Assembly: GCF_012273655.1 (NCBI RefSeq)
Contig: NZ_JAAWWP010000005.1
Location: forward strand, 310,001-374,000
From: Streptomyces physcomitrii
GTDB taxonomy: Bacteria > Actinomycetota > Actinomycetes > Streptomycetales > Streptomycetaceae
Direction of reading: 5' to 3'
DNA: 64,000 nt
Part shown: positions 15,068 to 24,466 of the stretch, piece after piece
How positions within the stretch are numbered: the first letter of the stretch is position 1
How the letters are laid out: every line of letters begins with the position of its first letter
The notes under the pieces: model-generated
What the model was told of the DNA's origin: nothing
The model's input: only the letters and a program-made list of their open reading frames with translations
The model's database searches: none
Program-made: the position numbers and the translations under genes

Positions 15068-15754
15068 GTGCAGAATCTCGCCTCATCGCCCTTGCTGGAC
15101 GCCGAAGCCCTGATATCCACCTTCGGCCTGCTGGGCATCATGGCCACCGTCTTCGCCGAATCCGGCCTGATCGTCTGCTTCTTCCTGCCCGGTGACTCGC
15201 TGCTCTTCACGTCCGGGCTGCTCGTCTCCAACGACCAGATCCTTCATCAGCCCTTGTGGCTGGTCATGCTCGCCATAGCGGTGGCGGCTGTTCTGGGGGA
15301 TCAGTTCGGCTATGCCTTCGGCCGCAAAGTGGGCGGCGCACTCTTCCGGCGCCCCAACTCCCGCTTCTTCAAGCAGGAGAACGCCGAACGGGCCGAGCAG
15401 TTCATGCAGAAGCACGGCCCCAAGGCGCTGGTGATGGCCCGCTTCATCCCTGTCTTCCGCACCTTCATCCCCATCACAGCGGGCGTGGCGCGCATGACGT
15501 ACCGCACCTTCTTCCTGTTCAACGTGATCGGTGCGGTGCTCTGGTCGGTCAGCCTGACCCTGGTCGGCTACTACCTGGGGCAGATCGCCTTCGTCCGGGA
15601 CAACATCGAAGCCATCGTCATCCTCATCGTCCTCGTGTCCGGCATCCCGATCATCGTCGAGGGCATCCGGATGCGGCGCCGGGCGCGTGCCGCGAGCCGC
15701 CAGACCCCCGCCACACCTTCCGCAACCGTCGAAACGGAGCTTCCCCGTCCATGA
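15068..15754 (+). CDS. DedA-family membrane protein
   Basis: A 228-residue DedA/SNARE-associated family protein with about four to five membrane segments. It has the typical PGDSLLF motif near residue 45 and the conserved RFIPVFRTFIPITAG motif near residue 140. DedA proteins act in lipid carrier or membrane-potential homeostasis. GTG 15068 follows a GGGGGG stretch. The stop overlaps the start of the decarboxylase gene (ATGA), so they are translated together. Its presence in a biosynthetic operon is unusual; transport or protection against a membrane-active product is possible but not shown. Confidence 0.88.
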   Translation: MQNLASSPLLDAEALISTFGLLGIMATVFAESGLIVCFFLPGDSLLFTSGLLVSNDQILHQPLWLVMLAIAVAAVLGDQFGYAFGRKVGGALFRRPNSRFFKQENAERAEQFMQKHGPKALVMARFIPVFRTFIPITAGVARMTYRTFFLFNVIGAVLWSVSLTLVGYYLGQIAFVRDNIEAIVILIVLVSGIPIIVEGIRMRRRARAASRQTPATPSATVETELPRP

Positions 15755-16851
15755 TCTCCGCACAAGAATTCTGCGACCTGCTGGCCGATCGCGGCTTCAC
15801 CATGGCCAGCGGTGTCCCCTGCTCCCACTTCGGCGGACCGATCGCTCATCTCAGCACCCGGTCCGGCCGTTATGTGCCCGCCCCCAACGAAGGCAGCGCC
15901 CTGGCAGTGGCAGCCGGTGCCGCCCTGGGCGGTCGGCGCGCCTATGTGATGCTGCAGAACTCCGGTCTGGGCAACCTCATCAACCCGCTCACCTCACTGG
16001 TGATGACCTACCAGTTGCCGATCCTGACCTTCGCCAGCCTCCGCGGCTGGCCCGACCCGGCCACGGACGAGCCCCAGCACGCGGTGATGGGACCGGCGAC
16101 TCCGGGGCTCCTCGACAGTGTCGACACCCCTCATCACACCTTGTACGCCGAGGACGGGGTGAAGGAGTTCTCCACCCTTCTGGCGGCGGCGGAGAAGGAT
16201 CTGGCCGCACAGCGGGCGCCGTTCGTGCTCGTGGAGCGCGGCGCCATCGGCAAGGCCACCGCGGCCAACGAACCGCACACCACCGGGCTCCCGGCCGCCG
16301 AGGCCATCCGGATCGTCACAGCTGCCGCACCACAGGCGGCGGTCGTGGCCACGACCGGGTTCACCGGCCGTGACACCTTCGCCGTGGCGGATTCACCCGG
16401 CAACTTCTACATGCAGGGCTCCATGGGCCATGCCTCCTCCCTCGGTCTCGGCGTCGCGCTGACGCATCCGGAGAGGACCGTGGTGGTCCTGGACGGGGAC
16501 GGCGCTCTGCTGATGCACCTGGGCGCGCTGTCGATGATCGGAAACGAGGAGCCCGCCAACCTGATTCACGTGGTGCTCGACAACCGGGTGCACGAGTCGA
16601 CGGGAGGGCAGGCGACCACCTCGGCGACCACGTCCTTCCCCGAGATGGCGAAGGCCGCCGGCTATGCCAGCGCGGTCGACTGCGACGGTGAAGACGCCCT
16701 GCGGGCCGCGATGCTGGGGGCCCAGGCCGCTTCCGGCCCGCACATGATCTGCGTCAAGACGCTGCCGCGCACGGGGACGATCCCGCCGCGTGCGACCAAC
16801 GCGCTCACCACGCTGGACATCCGGGACCGTTTCCAGAGCAACTTGCAGTAG
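15751..16851 (+). CDS. Phosphonopyruvate decarboxylase homologue (proposed arsonopyruvate decarboxylase)
   Basis: A 366-residue thiamine-diphosphate enzyme. The N-terminal half has the SGVPCSHF motif and the cofactor-activating Glu47 (PNEGSA). The C-terminal half has the ThDP/Mg motif GDG (249-251) through Asn278. This is the fold and length of phosphonopyruvate decarboxylase, which converts phosphonopyruvate to phosphonoacetaldehyde in phosphonate antibiotic pathways. There is no PEP mutase in this window, but an iPGM-like and an EPSPS-like gene downstream could supply arsonopyruvate. The likely product is arsonoacetaldehyde. It is coupled to dedA through an ATGA overlap. Confidence 0.9.
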   Translation: MISAQEFCDLLADRGFTMASGVPCSHFGGPIAHLSTRSGRYVPAPNEGSALAVAAGAALGGRRAYVMLQNSGLGNLINPLTSLVMTYQLPILTFASLRGWPDPATDEPQHAVMGPATPGLLDSVDTPHHTLYAEDGVKEFSTLLAAAEKDLAAQRAPFVLVERGAIGKATAANEPHTTGLPAAEAIRIVTAAAPQAAVVATTGFTGRDTFAVADSPGNFYMQGSMGHASSLGLGVALTHPERTVVVLDGDGALLMHLGALSMIGNEEPANLIHVVLDNRVHESTGGQATTSATTSFPEMAKAAGYASAVDCDGEDALRAAMLGAQAASGPHMICVKTLPRTGTIPPRATNALTTLDIRDRFQSNLQ

Positions 16852-16870
16852 TAGTAAGGCTGTTGCCGAA

Positions 16871-16908
16871 GGGCCGGTGTGCCGCGCGGACGCGCGGCAC
16901 ACCGGCCC
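16871..16908. terminator. Bidirectional terminator hairpin
   Basis: A perfect 17-bp stem (16871-16887 with 16892-16908) closes a GGAC loop between the convergent decarboxylase and arsR genes. Confidence 0.8.
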
Positions 16909-16931
16909 CCGGTTCGTGACGGTCGGCGGCC

Positions 16932-17333
16932 TCAGGCGCCCTGCGGCGTGGTGGGCCGGTCGGCCTCTGCCTGAAGGCAGGCAGCGACCGTCTCAGGGTC
17001 CAGGGCGGCCAGGCTGGCGAACATACGCAGCGGCTCAGCCAGGGTCTGGCAGCACATCACGTACTGGTTGCTGCGTCCCTTGGGGACCGCCTCGACCAGG
17101 TCCTGCTCCCGCAGGGGAGCGAGGTGGTGGCTGACCAGTGTCTGACTGAGACCGGTGGCCTCCTGCAATTCCTTGACCGTACGGGGACGTTGGGCGATCA
17201 GCAGGATCAGCGTCAGCCGGGTTTCGTCCGCCAGGGCCCGCAGTTTGGGTGCCAGCATCTGCGCCCGCTCGCGCTCGCTGAGCCACTGGGCAGGATCACT
17301 GACCGCCACCCTGAGCTTCGATGGCCGGGCCAT
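16932..17333 (-). CDS. ArsR-family regulator (arsR3)
   Basis: A 133-residue winged-helix regulator. The helix-turn-helix includes SQTLVSHHLAPLREQDLV. Its cysteines lie in a C-terminal position, Cys-Cys in QYVMCCQTL and another in AACLQ, unlike the N-terminal or alpha-3 sites of the other ArsR proteins here. It may therefore sense a different species, such as an organoarsenical. ATG 17333 has GGGAGG five bases upstream. It sits 110 bases downstream of, and on the same strand as, the DHA2 transporter gene, its likely target or partner. Confidence 0.88.
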   Translation of the reverse strand: MARPSKLRVAVSDPAQWLSERERAQMLAPKLRALADETRLTLILLIAQRPRTVKELQEATGLSQTLVSHHLAPLREQDLVEAVPKGRSNQYVMCCQTLAEPLRMFASLAALDPETVAACLQAEADRPTTPQGA

Positions 17334-17443
17334 CGCCACCTCCCTGTCACCCGCGGGTCGGCCGTGTGGCCCGAGCCCCTCCCTGAGTGGGAGACCGGGT
17401 CGGGCTGTGGACTCGATCCTACGCACTGCTGCCTCCCGGGTCT

Positions 17444-19009
17444 TCAGGAGGCGGCGGTGACATCGGCGCTGCCGCCGGGTGCGGCGGCCTCGGGCTGCGC
17501 TGGGGCCTCGTCCTCGGCGACACGAGCCCGCGGCAGGATGAACGCGGCGGCCAGCGCACCGGCGGCAGCGACACCGACAGCGATCAGCAGGGTGGCAGCG
17601 AAGCCACCGACGAACGAGTGCTGCGCGGCATCCAGCAGACGCTGGCCGGCAGCGCCGTCGAGCTTCTGGGCGACCGCGGACGCACCCGTCAGCGACTCGT
17701 TCACCGCCTCCCCGGCCTCTCCGGGGAGCTGTGCGGCCGAAGGCAGGTCGTCGCGGTAGAGCGTGGTGATCACACTGCCGCTGATGGCGATACCGAGCGC
17801 GCCGCCGACCTGCATGCCCACATCCGCCACGGCAGAACCGGCGCCCGCCTGACGGGCCGCGGAAACGACGAGGATGGCGTCCACGGCGGCGGGCAGGGCG
17901 ATGCCCATGCCCAGACCGAACACGGCCAGCCCGATCAGCGCCTGCACCTCGTCGTCGACGCCGAGCCCGGCCAGGACGCCCAGTCCCGCGGCGCACAGCG
18001 CCAGCCCGAGGACCACCGTGGCCTTCAGCCCCGTGCGTTCCACCAACTTCGCCGACAGCGGCGCGCCCACCATCATCGTGCCGATCGCGAGCATGCGCAG
18101 GCCCGCGCCCAGCGGGTCCAGTTCGAGAACCGACTGCAGGTACTGGGTGAGCAGATACAGGCCGCTGTAGAGGCCGAAGGAGGTGCAGGCGATGGCCAAG
18201 GCGCCTCCGCCGTAGCGGGCGTTGAGGAACAAGCCGACGTCGAGCATCGGATGGGCGGTGCGGCCCTCCCACACGACGAAGGCGACCATGAGAGCGACAC
18301 CGAGGAGGAGGGAACCCACGGTGACGACGTCGCCCCAGCCGTTGTGCGGGGCCTCGACGAGGCCGTAGACGATGGCGACCAGTCCGGCCACCGACAGTAG
18401 CGCGCCGACAAGGTCGAGACCGGGGTGGTCCTCGGCCTTGGACTCGGGGATCAGCTTGGCTCCGCCGATCAGGGCGATGGCCGCCAGGGGCACGTTGATC
18501 AGGAACATCGAGCCCCACCAGAAGTGCTCCAGCAGCAGGCCGCTGACGAGGGGACCGAGCGGGACACCGACGGCGGCCGCACCCGACCAGATGCCGATCG
18601 CTTTGCCCTGCTCCTCGCGCGGGAACACGTCCTTGATGATGGCGAGGGTGGCGGGCATCATCAGCGCCGCGGAGACGCCCATCAGGGCGCGGAAGGTGAT
18701 CAGCGTCTCGGCGTTGGACGCGAAAGCGGCACCCAGACTGGTCAGGGCGAAGGCCGCCAGCCCCACCGACAGAAGCCGTTTGCGGCCGAACCGGTCGGAC
18801 AGGCCGCCGGCCATGAGCAGCAGTCCGCCGAAGGCCAGGGCGTAGGAGTCGACCATCCACTGCAGTTGGCTGCTGGTGGCGTCCAGGTCCTTCTGGATGC
18901 TGGGCAGAGCCAGGTTGAGGATGAGGGTGTCGAGGCCGATCAGTACCAAGCTCAGGCACAGGATGTTCAGGATCTGCCATCGTCGCGGATGGCCGGCGGA
19001 GCGGTTCAC
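17444..19009 (-). CDS. MFS drug-resistance transporter, DHA2 (14-TM) type
   Basis: A 521-residue major facilitator transporter of the EmrB/QacA type, with about 14 hydrophobic segments. It carries the GGLSDRFGRKR loop-2/3 motif and an Ala/Glu-rich C-terminal tail. GTG 19009 has AGGAG six bases upstream. It is transcribed away from the amidotransferase operon and is followed by arsR3. In this setting it probably exports the arsenopolyketide or another organoarsenical. The substrate cannot be read from sequence. Confidence 0.9.
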   Translation of the reverse strand: MNRSAGHPRRWQILNILCLSLVLIGLDTLILNLALPSIQKDLDATSSQLQWMVDSYALAFGGLLLMAGGLSDRFGRKRLLSVGLAAFALTSLGAAFASNAETLITFRALMGVSAALMMPATLAIIKDVFPREEQGKAIGIWSGAAAVGVPLGPLVSGLLLEHFWWGSMFLINVPLAAIALIGGAKLIPESKAEDHPGLDLVGALLSVAGLVAIVYGLVEAPHNGWGDVVTVGSLLLGVALMVAFVVWEGRTAHPMLDVGLFLNARYGGGALAIACTSFGLYSGLYLLTQYLQSVLELDPLGAGLRMLAIGTMMVGAPLSAKLVERTGLKATVVLGLALCAAGLGVLAGLGVDDEVQALIGLAVFGLGMGIALPAAVDAILVVSAARQAGAGSAVADVGMQVGGALGIAISGSVITTLYRDDLPSAAQLPGEAGEAVNESLTGASAVAQKLDGAAGQRLLDAAQHSFVGGFAATLLIAVGVAAAGALAAAFILPRARVAEDEAPAQPEAAAPGGSADVTAAS

Positions 19010-19765
19010 TTACTTCTCCTCAAGCGCAAAGGTAGGCGCCCCGTAGGGCGGCCGGGGTCGGCCATGCCCGCGGGGGTTGGGCGAGGCAGCCGACCACCGG
19101 CCAGGGAAAACTAAACAGCAGAAGCCGTTATCAACAGCCGACACTGTTGATAACGGCCGCCTTTTGGCGCTAGTTCAAGCCAGATGGCTCGTCTGCTCCC
19201 CCAGCGCGACCCCAACTCCCGCCGCCCGGCACTGCCGTGCACGTCAGACGCGAAACGGACTCCCTGCCGCCGCACGGCAACCCGGAAGCCCCGCGATACC
19301 TGACGCCGCATCACTCCGCAGCAGCTCAACCGGGATGACCTGCGACTGGGCACACTCTTACGCTCTTTGACACCGATCGACCCATCAGCGCTGAAGATGG
19401 CGGGATTGCTTCGGTATCGAACGCGAGACCCTCGAATACTTTGACCGTCATCGATAAATTGAGCGAGAAGCAGTACGGGGGAGCCCGCAGAGGGCTTCTG
19501 CAAGGGGGACCCGGGGGCTGGGACGCATGCGTACATCCAGTAGGCAACGATTCACACCCATATCACCGTCGGCACGGCGGTAGCCCGGCAACTCCTTCTT
19601 CTGTCACGGAACTCCGTGCGTGGCGGCACGGTCCTGACATCACCTCAGACACCACCGCATTCGCGCGGCAGGGCGTTCGGCGCGCCTTCTGCTGCGCCCG
19701 CAAGGCGCGAACCGTCTCCGGCGACGGCAGTTCCGCTCCTTTTGACGCATTTGAAGGGGAGATCG
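19010..19765. promoter_or_regulatory. 756-base divergent control region of transporter and biosynthetic operon
   Basis: No convincing gene. A perfect 14-bp inverted repeat (19124-19137 with 19144-19157, six-base loop) lies 115 bases before the transporter start. Two members of the 14-bp TYGA-N6-TCGA motif follow: TTGACACCGATCGA at 19367-19380 and TTGACCGTCATCGA at 19442-19455. AAGGGGA at 19753 is the binding site of the amidotransferase gene. The size and motif content suggest the main switch of the second biosynthetic operon. Confidence 0.5.
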
Positions 19766-20482
19766 ATGTCAGTCTCTGCTCAGCCACGCCTTGCTCTGGT
19801 GGGCGACCGGGGCAACCACGACGAGCCGTCCCACCCGAAGATCGACGCGATGCGTGAGCAGTGGGACCTGGCCACTGAGTGGATCCCGACCACGGACATC
19901 CACGAGCCCTCCGTCCTGGACGGCTTCGACGGAGTCTGGGTGGTACCCGGGGCTCCCTATTTCAACCAGAAGGGCGTGCACCTCGCCGTACGGCACGCAC
20001 GGGAGAACCAGCTGCCGTTCCTGGGCACCTGCGGCGGCTTCTTCAGCGCTCTGATCGAACACGCGCAGAACGTGCTGGAGTTGCCGGACGCGATCGGGGT
20101 CGACGAGGACCCCGAGAAGCTGATGCCCCTCGTCACCCCGCTGAAGTGCTCCTTCCGCGGCGAGAAGGCTCCGCTGACGGTCAAGGAAGGCTCCCGCCTC
20201 GCCGAGATCTACGGAACGACCCAGGTCGAGGAGATCTTCCACTGCGACTACGGGCTGACCGACACGTTCATGGACGCCGCCCATCAGGGCTCCCTGCAGC
20301 TGAGCGCCTGGGACAGCGACGAAGCCCCGCGCGCACTGGAGATCGCGGGGCATCCATTCTTCCTCGGCACCCTCTTCCAGCCTGAGCTGTCCTCCGCACC
20401 AGGAGCCGAGCACAAGATCCTCAAGGCTTTCCTGACCGCCGTACGGACCAAGGCGGGTGCGCTGCCGGCGCCCACTGTCTGA
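19766..20482 (+). CDS. CTP-synthase-like class I glutamine amidotransferase domain, catalytic His replaced
   Basis: A 238-residue protein matching only the C-terminal amidotransferase half of CTP synthase, with no synthetase half. The nucleophile Cys89 is in GTCGG. The usual FHPEF triad segment reads LFQPELSS, so the catalytic His is Gln205 while Glu207 is kept. Glutamine hydrolysis by the normal triad is therefore doubtful. The adjacent HPFF motif and the rest of the fold are preserved. It leads the operon that includes the molybdoenzyme and the As-C bond-forming pair, so it may bind a nucleotide-like or arsenic ligand. Function unknown. Confidence 0.8.
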   Translation: MSVSAQPRLALVGDRGNHDEPSHPKIDAMREQWDLATEWIPTTDIHEPSVLDGFDGVWVVPGAPYFNQKGVHLAVRHARENQLPFLGTCGGFFSALIEHAQNVLELPDAIGVDEDPEKLMPLVTPLKCSFRGEKAPLTVKEGSRLAEIYGTTQVEEIFHCDYGLTDTFMDAAHQGSLQLSAWDSDEAPRALEIAGHPFFLGTLFQPELSSAPGAEHKILKAFLTAVRTKAGALPAPTV

Positions 20483-20506
20483 CCACACAGCCGACTGCTT
20501 CGACAA

Positions 20507-20531
20507 GGCCGTGCGGCACGTCCGCACGGCC
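20507..20531. terminator. Short hairpin between amidotransferase and molybdoenzyme genes
   Basis: GGCCGTGCGG and CCGCACGGCC pair perfectly around CACGT. It may be an internal attenuator, since both neighbours run in the same direction. Confidence 0.45.
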
Positions 20532-20586
20532 AGGGCACCGCCATGCCCGCCTCGTCCCGCACCGGGCGGAAGGATCCCCAGTCTTC

Positions 20587-23109
20587 ATGAAGCACGACCA
20601 GCCCGACCTGTCCCGGCGCGGCTTCGTCCGCGGCAGCGTCCTCAGCGGCGTGGGCCTCGGAACCCCTGCCCTGCTTCCGGTGGTTTCGGCACACGCCACC
20701 GAGGCATCGGCCGAAGCGGAGGGGCACTCCTCAGGCGCCTGCCGGCCGGGCACGGATTTCACCGAGCAGTCAGCTGCCCTGACTCCGGACAGGACCGTCG
20801 CCACGGCCTGCCAGTTCTGCAACTCCAACTGCCGACTCAACGTCGACCTCAAAGCGGGCCGGGTCCTTGCCGTGCGCGGCGAGGAGCGCGACCCCGTCCA
20901 GCACGGGCAGGTGTGCGTCAAGGCCGAGCTGATGCCCCAGCTCGTCTACAACCCAGAACGCCTGACCCGCCCACTGCGCCGCATCTCCGGTGCGAAGGGA
21001 TCACCGCACTCCCAGTTCGAGGCCGTGAGCTGGGAGGAAGCCCTTCGTGTCATCGCGAGGAAGTTCCTGGCCCTGCGCGACGCAGGCCAGGCGCACACCA
21101 TCGCCAACCGCACCACGGGCCGGATGCCCCGCGGCACCGGATCCCTCGTGGCGCGCCTGTTCGCGATGCTGGGCAGCCCCAACAACACCGACGTCGGCCC
21201 GGTCTGCAACGACGCGGGCGGCAACGCCCTGGCAACGACCTTCGGCCTGGGCAACTTCACCAACGGCTACGGGGTCGACGGCGCAACCGGCGAGGACGAC
21301 CTCGGTTCAGCCCGCCACTACCTGTTCCTGGGCACCAACCAGGCCGAGACCCACCCGGTGACCTTCGACTACCTGCTGCGCGGCCGGAAGAAGACCAAGG
21401 CCACCCTGACCGTCGTCGACCCCCGCCTGACCCCGACCGGAGCCGCGGCCGACCGGTGGGTGGCGCCGAAGCCGCACACCGACTTCGCGCTGCTGCTGGC
21501 CATGCTCCATCACATCGTGGCGGAGGAGCTGTACGACAAGACGTTCGTCGAGCGGTGGGTGGTCGGCTTCGACGAACTGCGCGCGCACCTCGCCGAGCAC
21601 CGGTACACCCCCGAGTGGGCAGCGAAGGTCACCGGTGTCGAGGCGGCCGTCATCACCGAGATGGCCGTGGAATACGCGACGGCGAAACCGGCGGCCATCT
21701 TCTGCAACGCCGGGATCTCCCACCAGCTCGGCGCCTTCGACACCTACCGGGTGACAACGTTCCTGGCCGCGATCACCGGCAACATCGGGCGACCGGGCGG
21801 TGGCTGCAACTTCATGCACAACACCTGGCCCGGCGACCTGCGTCTGCCGCCGCTCGCGGCCCCGGTACCCGACCGGCACCAGGCCCTGCCGGTCGGCCCG
21901 GACTACTTCGCCGAGTCCATTCTCACGGGCAGCCCCTACCGGTTGCGCGCCGTGATGACCCAGGGCAACCCGCTGGTGTCCTCCGCCAACACGACCAGGG
22001 TCAAGAAGGCGTTCGAGCAGCTCGACTTCTTCGTCTACACCGGGCTGTTCATGGAGGAGCCCGCGTACTACGCCGACATCATCCTGCCGGTCTGCAGCGG
22101 ACTGGAGATGGAAGGCGTCTACATGCGCCGCGACGACCGGGCCATCCGCTGGCAGGACCAAGTCGTCGACCGCGTGGGCGAGTCCCGGCCCGACTGGGAG
22201 ATCTGGGTGGGTCTCGCGCACGCCTTGGCGGAACTGGACACCCGCCGTCCCGCCGCCGAGTGGCGTGCGGCGTTCCCGAAGCGGTGGATGGACTACCGGC
22301 AGTTGTGGAGCGACTTCATCGCCCACACCCCCGGAGCGGCGGGGATGACGCGGGACAGGATGCGCCGGCGCACGGAGCCGCTGCGCTGGCCGTGCCCCAC
22401 CGAAGACCACCCCGGGGTGAGCACCCTCTACCTGGACCACCCCCGCTGGTACGAGGCCGCCGAATCCCTGGACCCGGCCCATCGCGGCAAACGCTTCCTC
22501 ACGCCCAGCGGCAAGGTGGAGATCACCACCCCCGCTCTGGAGAAGAAGCTGGCAGTCACCGGTCACAGCGCTCTGCCGGTCTTCTACACCCACCCCGAGG
22601 TCACCGGCAGGAACCCGACCCTGGCCTACAGCCGCAAGTTCGTCACCAACCCCCTCAACCCGCAGGCGGTCACCCATCCGGTCCGACTGGGTGTACCCGG
22701 AAGCGACTCGGTGCACCGCGACTTCCCACTGATGGGCATGACCGGCCGGCCCAGCGTCGTCCACTTCGCGGAGATCACCCACTGGACCCGGACGGGCAAG
22801 CAGCTCAACGGCATCCGCTTCATCCAGATCCACCCCGACACCGCCCGCCGCGCGGGCGTCTCCGACGGCGACGACGTACGTGTCGAGAGCCCCCGCGGAT
22901 CGGTGACCGGCACGGCCCTGCTGTGGGAGGGGATCAGGACGGACACCGTCTTCGTGCCCAACACCTTCGGTCCCGCACAGAAGGTGGGCGACGTCTTCGA
23001 CGACCCCCGCTACGCGGCGGCCAACACCCTCCCCGACGACGGCTTCTACGACAACCTCTCCGGCCAGCAGGCCTTCAAGTGCTTCGCCTGCCGCGTCGTC
23101 AAAGCCTGA
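20587..23109 (+). CDS. Tat-exported molybdopterin oxidoreductase with one 4Fe-4S site
   Basis: An 840-residue DMSO-reductase-family catalytic subunit that uses bis-MGD molybdenum. The N-terminus is a twin-arginine leader (SRRGFVRG, then a hydrophobic stretch ending near AHA), so it should act outside the membrane. Cys75, Cys78, Cys82 and Cys110 form a CX2CX3CX27C iron-sulfur motif. Cys in [10 protein letters not shown] is the likely Mo ligand, and a CxxC ends the protein. Relatives include arsenate reductase (Arr) and arsenite oxidases (Arx). No electron-transfer or anchor subunit is encoded beside it. Oxidation or reduction of the arsenic centre is a sensible guess. Direction is unknown. Confidence 0.88.
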   Translation: MKHDQPDLSRRGFVRGSVLSGVGLGTPALLPVVSAHATEASAEAEGHSSGACRPGTDFTEQSAALTPDRTVATACQFCNSNCRLNVDLKAGRVLAVRGEERDPVQHGQVCVKAELMPQLVYNPERLTRPLRRISGAKGSPHSQFEAVSWEEALRVIARKFLALRDAGQAHTIANRTTGRMPRGTGSLVARLFAMLGSPNNTDVGPVCNDAGGNALATTFGLGNFTNGYGVDGATGEDDLGSARHYLFLGTNQAETHPVTFDYLLRGRKKTKATLTVVDPRLTPTGAAADRWVAPKPHTDFALLLAMLHHIVAEELYDKTFVERWVVGFDELRAHLAEHRYTPEWAAKVTGVEAAVITEMAVEYATAKPAAIFCNAGISHQLGAFDTYRVTTFLAAITGNIGRPGGGCNFMHNTWPGDLRLPPLAAPVPDRHQALPVGPDYFAESILTGSPYRLRAVMTQGNPLVSSANTTRVKKAFEQLDFFVYTGLFMEEPAYYADIILPVCSGLEMEGVYMRRDDRAIRWQDQVVDRVGESRPDWEIWVGLAHALAELDTRRPAAEWRAAFPKRWMDYRQLWSDFIAHTPGAAGMTRDRMRRRTEPLRWPCPTEDHPGVSTLYLDHPRWYEAAESLDPAHRGKRFLTPSGKVEITTPALEKKLAVTGHSALPVFYTHPEVTGRNPTLAYSRKFVTNPLNPQAVTHPVRLGVPGSDSVHRDFPLMGMTGRPSVVHFAEITHWTRTGKQLNGIRFIQIHPDTARRAGVSDGDDVRVESPRGSVTGTALLWEGIRTDTVFVPNTFGPAQKVGDVFDDPRYAAANTLPDDGFYDNLSGQQAFKCFACRVVKA

Positions 23110-23143
23110 CCACCACACGCCCGACCCCTCTCGGAGGTACTGC

Positions 23144-24466
23144 ATGCCCGCCACTCCTGATCCGCGCCTCAAAGCCGAGTCCCTCACCGTCCGCACCCTG
23201 ACCGGTTTCGACGAGACGGTCCGTGTCCTGGGGTCCAAGAGCTACACCAACCGGTACCTGGCCATCGCTTCCCTGTCCGGGCAGGAAACGGCGATCGACA
23301 ATGCTCTGCTGTCCGATGACACCGTCTACCTCGCTCGCGCCGTCGAGGCGTTCGGCCACGTCACCTGCGAGATAGACCACGCCGCCGCCCGCATTCTCGT
23401 CACGCCCACGGGCGAGGCGATGCGCGCTCCGGCCGAGGAGATCTTCGTGGGCGGCGCGGGCACACCGCTGCGCTTCCTGATCTCCATGGCCGGGCACGCC
23501 GAGGGCACGACGGTCATCACCGGCAACTCCCGCATGCAGGAACGCCCCATGGGAGACCTGCTCGAGGCGCTGCCCCCGCTCGGCGTCGACGCCACCGCCG
23601 TACGCGGCAACGGCAGCCCGCCCGTCCGCGTCGTCGGCGGCTCCTTCCAGGGCGGAACCACCTCCATCAGCGGCGCGGTGTCCAGCCAGTTCACCTCCAG
23701 CCTGATCATCAACGCGCTGCGCGCCCGGACCGACACCGAGATCACCATCAGCGACGACCTGGTCTCCAAGCCGTACGTGGAGATGACCCTCGCCGCGCTG
23801 AAGGAGATGGGCGTGGACGTGGACCGGGACGGCTACCGGCGCTTCACCGTCCCGGCCGGGCAGAAGGCCCGCGGTGGACAGGTGACCGTCGAGCCGGACG
23901 CCTCCGGCATGTCCTACTTCCTGGCCGCGGCCGCCCTCCTGCGGTCCCGGGTCGTCATCCCGGGAATCGGCCAGGGCTCCCACCAGGGGGACGTCCATCT
24001 CGTCGAGGCACTGGAACGGATGGGCTGTCGTTCCGAGGTCACCGATGACTCGATCACGCTGACCGGCGGGCCTCTGCGCGGCATCGACATCGACATGGAG
24101 GCCATGCCCGATGTGGTGCCCTCCCTGGCGATCGCCGCCGCCTACGCCGAGGGCACCACCCGCATCACCAACATCGCCTCCCTGCGCGTCAAGGAGTGCG
24201 ACCGCATCGCCGCCGTCACCACGGAACTCCGCAAGATGGGCATCGACGTCGAGGAGCACGCCGACGCCATGTACATCACCGGCGGCACCCCGCACGGCGC
24301 GGTCATCGACACCTACGACGACCACCGCATCGCCATGACCTTCGCCATCGGCGGCCTGCGCACCGAGGGCGTCGTCATCAAGGACCCCGGCTGCGTCGCC
24401 AAGTCCTTCCCCACCTTCTGGGAGACCCTCGACACCCTGCACCCCACCCTGGAGAGCACGAAGTGA
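23144..24466 (+). CDS. EPSP-synthase homologue (proposed arsenoenolpyruvate synthase)
   Basis: A 440-residue member of the enolpyruvyltransferase family. It keeps the substrate-binding landmarks LGSKSYTNR (Lys32, Ser33, Arg37), GGAGTPLRF near 103-111, ERP near 133-135, SSQFTSSL and [12 protein letters not shown] synthase joins PEP and shikimate-3-phosphate. No other shikimate genes are near, and the gene is fused by a GTGA overlap to a phosphomutase homologue. In the S. lividans locus the equivalent protein was proposed to add arsenate to PEP to give 3-arsenoenolpyruvate. That reaction is taken from literature memory and context, not shown by this sequence. Confidence 0.92.
   Translation: MPATPDPRLKAESLTVRTLTGFDETVRVLGSKSYTNRYLAIASLSGQETAIDNALLSDDTVYLARAVEAFGHVTCEIDHAAARILVTPTGEAMRAPAEEIFVGGAGTPLRFLISMAGHAEGTTVITGNSRMQERPMGDLLEALPPLGVDATAVRGNGSPPVRVVGGSFQGGTTSISGAVSSQFTSSLIINALRARTDTEITISDDLVSKPYVEMTLAALKEMGVDVDRDGYRRFTVPAGQKARGGQVTVEPDASGMSYFLAAAALLRSRVVIPGIGQGSHQGDVHLVEALERMGCRSEVTDDSITLTGGPLRGIDIDMEAMPDVVPSLAIAAAYAEGTTRITNIASLRVKECDRIAAVTTELRKMGIDVEEHADAMYITGGTPHGAVIDTYDDHRIAMTFAIGGLRTEGVVIKDPGCVAKSFPTFWETLDTLHPTLESTK

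Noticed and set aside
19124..19157. Replication origin with DnaA boxes
   Set aside because: Only two imperfect boxes in one palindrome; no cluster of boxes and no dnaA or dnaN genes nearby.
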